In this document: in pieces, positions 6,001 through 8,535 of the stretch
How the letters are laid out: every line of letters begins with the position of its first letter
How positions within the stretch are numbered: position 1 is the stretch's first letter
From: Actinomycetes bacterium
GTDB lineage: Bacteria; Actinomycetota; Actinomycetes; Mycobacteriales; Micromonosporaceae
Length of the DNA stretch: 8,535 nt
Direction: 5' to 3'
Assembly: GCA_021793335.1 (NCBI GenBank)
Contig: JAJYSW010000140.1
Coordinates: 1-8,535 of the forward strand
The notes under the pieces: generated by a model
Told to the model about the DNA's origin: nothing
The model's database searches: none
The model's input: the letters and a program-made list of their open reading frames with translations, nothing else
Program-made: the position numbers and the translations under genes

Positions 6001-6351
6001 GTGGACAGATCGCAACTGCTCAAGGGCCTGCTGGACATCATCGTCCTGCGGGTCCTGGAGACCGAGGACGGCTACGGCTACCAGATACTGCGCCGTCTGC
6101 GCGCGGCCGGATTCGACGAGCTCGGCGACGCCTCGGTGTACGGCACCCTCCGCCGCCTCTACCGGGCCGGATACCTGTCCACCTATGTCCAGCCCAGCGA
6201 ATCGGGTCCGCACCGCAAGTACTATGCGCTGACCGAGGCCGGCAGGAAGTACCTGCATCAGATGCGCGAGGCATGGGAGGACGTCAGCGCCAAGATGCGG
6301 GCCTTGTTCGACATCGCAGAGAACGGCACGGCCGAGAAGGGGCGAGCATGA
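6001..6351 (+). CDS. PadR-family transcriptional repressor
   Basis: This 116-residue protein is a short PadR regulator (PF03551-type winged helix, dimeric DNA-binding repressor). The N-terminal helix-turn-helix runs through LLKGLLDIIVLRVLE and DGYGYQILRRL (residues 6-33), the recognition helix region is GDASVYGTLRRLYRAGYL (42-59), and the wing ends in GPHRKYYALTEAGRKYL (69-85). A single C-terminal helix (about 86-108) would form the dimer interface, as in subfamily 2. GTG at 6001 is fixed by an in-frame TGA at 5995. It overlaps the next gene by ATGA, so the two are co-translated, the usual pairing of small PadR proteins with HAAS/DUF1700 membrane proteins. The inducer is unknown; the dyad over its own promoter suggests autorepression. 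Confidence 0.92.
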   Translation: MDRSQLLKGLLDIIVLRVLETEDGYGYQILRRLRAAGFDELGDASVYGTLRRLYRAGYLSTYVQPSESGPHRKYYALTEAGRKYLHQMREAWEDVSAKMRALFDIAENGTAEKGRA

Positions 6352-7427
6352 CCGACACTCCTCAGAAGAACACGGACATCGCGGATTACCGGATCGCCGT
6401 CGAGCGCCATCTGGCCGACCTGCCCGCGTCGATCCGCGAGGACCTCCTCAACGGCCTGGAGGAACACCTGGCCGAGGTCTCCGCCGACCTGAAGCCCGGT
6501 GTGCCGCTGTCGCACCTGCTCGGCAGTCCCGAGGCCTACGCCAGGGAACTGCGCGAGACCGCGGAGTTTCCCAGGGAGAACGCGGGCGACCGGTTCCGGC
6601 GCAGCATGTGGAGGATGGCAGACCCCTCGTTCGCCTGGGCGCGGGGCACGGCCGATAAATTCACCGGCAGCGCCGGCGTCGGCGAGGTCGGCGAGTTCGG
6701 CAGGACGCTGCGACCGGCCTGGTGGGTGCTGCGAGGGTTCATCGCGGCGGCGGTGGTGACCCACATCTTCATCTTCGGCAACGATTCGCTGCGAGAGGCG
6801 GTCCTCAGCACGGGCTTCTTCGGGCTCCTGTTCATCGTCGCCATCGCTCTGGCCTTCGTGTGGCTCTCGCTCAGGCTCGGGGTGCGTGCGCAGGAGTGGA
6901 GCCGCCGAAGCCGCCGACTCGTGGCCGCGAGCGGCATCGCCCTGGTAGCGGTGGGCATGCTGACCTTCTCCTGGGTCGCCGACGGTTTCGTGTACTACCG
7001 GGAACCCGTGGTGGGTTATAGCACGGCGCATGACGTTGTGGACGAAGGCGTGAGCGACGTCTACGTCTACGACGAGAACGGCGAACTCCTCACCGGCGTC
7101 TACCTGTTCGACCAGCACGGGAATCCGCTGTACCTCGGCGATCCCTGGAGCTGCGACGACGGGCGCGTGAACAACCCGTTCGAACAGGAAGAACAAGAGA
7201 GCGCGGTCCCCGACCCCTTCGCAGCGACCACCGAGCCGCCCCTGGACGAAGGACGTTACGGCTACCGGTACCCGCTGTGCCCGGTCGTCGAGGAGTCGAC
7301 CGGTGCGGACGATCCCGAACAGCCGGCGTCCGAGCCGAGCGAGGAGCCCGCCGATGCGGACCCGAGCGATGAACCGACCGAGACGCCGTCTCGGACGCCC
7401 ACCCCCGATCCTTCGGCGGCCGACTGA
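6348..7427 (+). CDS. HAAS-domain membrane protein with extracytoplasmic tail
   Basis: The 359-residue product starts at the ATG overlapping the padR stop, with AGAAGGGG upstream. Residues 10-70 (RIAVERHLADLPASIREDLL...LLGSPEAYARELR) match the HAAS signalling-domain pattern found next to PadR genes. Three hydrophobic helices follow at about 124-144, 154-177 and 190-212; Arg-rich SRRSRR (185-190) between the last two places the N-terminus inside and the C-terminus outside. The outside part (213-359) has a two-fold repeat, VYVYDENGELLTG then VYLFDQHGNPLYLG (238-264), two cysteines (269, 311) that could form a disulfide, and a final ~43 residues rich in Glu, Asp, Pro, Ser and Thr, likely unstructured and wall-spanning. 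A role as membrane sensor or PadR partner in envelope-stress response is inferred from context, not shown. Confidence 0.85.
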   Translation: MTDTPQKNTDIADYRIAVERHLADLPASIREDLLNGLEEHLAEVSADLKPGVPLSHLLGSPEAYARELRETAEFPRENAGDRFRRSMWRMADPSFAWARGTADKFTGSAGVGEVGEFGRTLRPAWWVLRGFIAAAVVTHIFIFGNDSLREAVLSTGFFGLLFIVAIALAFVWLSLRLGVRAQEWSRRSRRLVAASGIALVAVGMLTFSWVADGFVYYREPVVGYSTAHDVVDEGVSDVYVYDENGELLTGVYLFDQHGNPLYLGDPWSCDDGRVNNPFEQEEQESAVPDPFAATTEPPLDEGRYGYRYPLCPVVEESTGADDPEQPASEPSEEPADADPSDEPTETPSRTPTPDPSAAD

Positions 7428-7688
7428 GGCCCCCGCGCCGCACACTCCGAGAGCGGGCGATCACGGGTGGTGTTCGGCATTCGGCATGCCCGGTGCGATA
7501 CTCGCCGGTGTGTGAGGTCGGCCTCGCTAGACCTTGGTAGTGGAACTTCTGGCGGGTTTCGGGCCGTCAATGGGCCGAACGGGCCACTCGGTCCCACGGG
7601 GCTCCAGGCTCCCGGAGCCAAAGGCGCGATAGCGACGGTACCGGTCGAAACGCCTGAAGGGCGATTTCACGCCTATTCGCGAATGCGC

Positions 7689-7706
7689 AGTGATGAGGTG
7701 ATCACT
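7689..7706. promoter_or_regulatory. Operator-like dyad upstream of the transglycosylase gene
   Basis: AGTGATGAGGTGATCACT has perfect six-base arms AGTGAT and ATCACT with a six-base spacer; the core also contains GTGATCAC and a GTGAT direct repeat with an eight-base period. Its centre is about 52 bp before the predicted start at 7750. It resembles a CRP half-site pair (GTGA/TCAC), but the spacing is eight rather than six bases, so I do not assign it to CRP. Confidence 0.35.
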
Positions 7707-7736
7707 CGCAGGCAGGGCGCCGTTATGGGCGGCATC

Positions 7737-7742
7737 TAGCCT
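7737..7742 (+). promoter_or_regulatory. -10 box of a leaderless promoter
   Basis: TAGCCT fits TANNNT and ends seven bases before the GTG at 7750. No ribosome site precedes this GTG (CTTACGCGG), which supports a leaderless mRNA. If so, the dyad-rich DNA upstream acts as DNA or as a separate RNA, not as a 5' UTR of this gene. Confidence 0.4.
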
Positions 7743-7749
7743 TACGCGG

Positions 7750-8460
7750 GTGCTTCATCCCAAAAAGCTGACCCAGGCGAAGCACGCGGCGGACGAGGCG
7801 CCCACCCCAGGGCTCTCACCGATCCTCAGAAGCCGTGTCTTCGCGTCCATCGCCGCCGCCGTCATCGCCTTCACCTCGGCGGCCACGGCGGGAGCGGCGA
7901 TCACCGATACCGACGACCGCAGCGAGACCGAGCGCCTCGCCGCCGACATCGTCGCCGCGGCCGTCGAATCCGACTACGAGTGGGAGGAGGTCGCCGTCCT
8001 GGAGGCCATCATCCCGGTGAAGGTCCACGGCACCACCGACGTCGAGAAGACCGAAGCCGCCGAGATCCCCGAAGAGGAACCCGAGCCGGTCGCGGAGGAA
8101 ACGCCGCCCGAAGCACCCCCGGGGCCCTCAGTGGACATCGCCGCGGACTGCTCGGGCTACTCGGGCAACAAGGCCGTCGGCTGCACCATGACCCTCGATG
8201 CGGGCTGGGGCCTCGGCGAGTTCTCCTGCCTGGAGTCCCTGTGGGACCGCGAATCCGGCTGGAACGAGACCGCCGCCAACCCCAGCTCGGGCGCCTACGG
8301 CATCCCGCAATCCCTGCCGGGCGACAAGATGGCCTCGCACGGCGGCGACTGGCGGACCAACCCGGCTACGCAGATCGCCTGGGGCCTGGACTACATCGAG
8401 GGCCGCTATGGCAGCCCGTGCGGTGCATGGTCGCATTCGGAGTCCAACGGCTGGTATTAG
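7750..8460 (+). CDS. Secreted lytic-transglycosylase-like protein
   Basis: The 236-residue product has an extended N-terminal export signal: about 27 polar residues, Arg at 27 and 29, then the hydrophobic stretch VFASIAAAVIAFTSAATAGA (30-49), with likely cleavage after AGA or AGAA. Residues 50-130 are a low-complexity linker rich in Glu, Pro and Ala (106-126). The C-terminal domain (about 131-236) matches the aggregation-promoting-factor / SLT-like domain: FSCLESLWDRESGWN (158-172), with E168 as the expected catalytic acid, NPSSGAYGIPQSLPG (177-191), and TNPATQIAWGLDYIEGRYGSPCGAW (203-227). Such enzymes cleave or remodel peptidoglycan outside the membrane. Four cysteines (134, 145, 160, 224) may form two disulfides. 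The GTG start is supported by a -10 box seven bases upstream but not by a ribosome site. Confidence 0.83.
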   Translation: MLHPKKLTQAKHAADEAPTPGLSPILRSRVFASIAAAVIAFTSAATAGAAITDTDDRSETERLAADIVAAAVESDYEWEEVAVLEAIIPVKVHGTTDVEKTEAAEIPEEEPEPVAEETPPEAPPGPSVDIAADCSGYSGNKAVGCTMTLDAGWGLGEFSCLESLWDRESGWNETAANPSSGAYGIPQSLPGDKMASHGGDWRTNPATQIAWGLDYIEGRYGSPCGAWSHSESNGWY

Positions 8461-8498
8461 GGCCGGTTCAAGCGCTCCGGACGGGAACGGTCCGGCCC
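8460..8498 (+). terminator. Hairpin terminator after the transglycosylase gene
   Basis: GGGCCGG (8460-8466) pairs with CCGGCCC (8492-8498), and an alternative inner stem CCGGAC/GTCCGG (8477-8482 with 8490-8495) has a seven-base loop. The outer stem starts at the stop codon. No U tract follows. Its left arm shares AGGGCCGGTTC with the gltX terminator, probably by chance. Confidence 0.6.
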
Positions 8499-8535
8499 CC
8501 GCCGCGTCCCCGTCGGGCCTCGCCGATCCAAGACG

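Larger units (their letters stand above)
7428..7749. other. 322-bp non-coding stretch with small inverted repeats
   Basis: No reading frame here has the GC-rich third positions of the neighbours. The content is a set of short dyads: GGCATGCC (7483-7490), GGCTCC/GGAGCC (7600-7605 with 7614-7619, 8-base loop), CGGTACCG (7636-7643), ATTCGCGAAT (7675-7684) and the operator-like dyad at 7689-7706. A weak CCCGC/GCGGG stem (7432-7457) just after the upstream stop could end that operon. Three GGGCC blocks occur at 7561, 7572 and 7581. GATACT (7497-7502) could be a -10 box for a small transcript. I recognise no known riboswitch; the c-di-AMP (ydaO) motif that precedes many actinobacterial wall hydrolase genes is not apparent. 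Confidence 0.5.

Noticed and set aside
5949..6347. Extending the HAAS protein upstream through the padR region
   Set aside because: The frame is open only as a shadow of padR; the ATG at 6348 has a good ribosome site and a classic overlap.
6258..7445. 395-codon minus-strand frame opposite the HAAS gene
   Set aside because: Antisense shadow; the plus strand has a clear ribosome site, an ATGA overlap and membrane helices.
7690..7705. CRP-type site (GTGA...TCAC)
   Set aside because: The spacer is eight bases, not the six that CRP-family sites require.
7467..7739. 90-codon frame with collagen-like Gly-Pro triplets (GPNGPLGPTGLQAPGAKG)
   Set aside because: The Gly-x-y run is short, the third-position GC is well below that of real genes here, and there is no ribosome site. 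It is most likely chance in GGGCC-rich DNA.
7500..7749. c-di-AMP (ydaO) riboswitch before the transglycosylase gene
   Set aside because: Expected by context, but I could not find its conserved blocks, and the predicted leaderless start would leave no room for it in the mRNA.
1..8535. tRNA genes, CRISPR repeats, insertion sequences
   Set aside because: No TTCGAATC-like T-arm within a cloverleaf, no regularly spaced repeats, and no transposase-like protein or terminal inverted repeats were seen.

Overview
The window looks like a chromosomal segment from a high-GC Gram-positive bacterium (Actinobacteria). The coding regions are strongly GC-rich at third codon positions, GTG starts are common, several genes seem to be transcribed as leaderless mRNAs from TANNNT-type -10 boxes, and the terminators are long GC hairpins mostly without U tracts. 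The set cimA, an FAH-family hydrolase and gltX also fits Actinobacteria. A narrower placement (for example near Glycomyces/Stackebrandtia) would be a guess. I see no mobile element, CRISPR array, tRNA or rRNA gene.

Layout. Positions 1-307 are a regulatory leader: a 19-bp dyad, a candidate promoter, a possible 17-residue leader peptide with adjacent Ile codons, and a very strong intrinsic terminator (202-231) ahead of cimA. cimA (308-1930, +) encodes an (R)-citramalate synthase for threonine-independent isoleucine synthesis. A GC hairpin follows its stop and lies inside the 3' end of a convergent gene (1909-3126, -) for a secreted protein that reads as a seven-unit beta-propeller. Divergent from that gene is a three-helix small membrane protein (3234-3575, +).

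Positions 3650-5885 hold a two-gene operon: an FAH-family hydrolase/isomerase whose stop overlaps the start of gltX (glutamyl-tRNA synthetase), closed by a 13-17 bp hairpin terminator. Next comes a two-gene PadR-HAAS module (6001-7427): a small PadR repressor with a dyad over its own -10 box, coupled by ATGA overlap to a three-TM protein with an N-terminal HAAS-like domain and an extracytoplasmic acidic, proline-rich tail. A 322-bp non-coding stretch precedes a secreted lytic-transglycosylase-like protein (7750-8460), followed by a hairpin.

The parts most worth a second look are the cimA leader (possible isoleucine-sensing attenuation), the repeated GTG-leaderless promoter architecture, the PadR operator and HAAS partner with its small duplicated extracellular motif, and the unexplained 7428-7749 stretch. 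I see no clear sign of a wholly new multi-gene system; most of the window is ordinary core genome.
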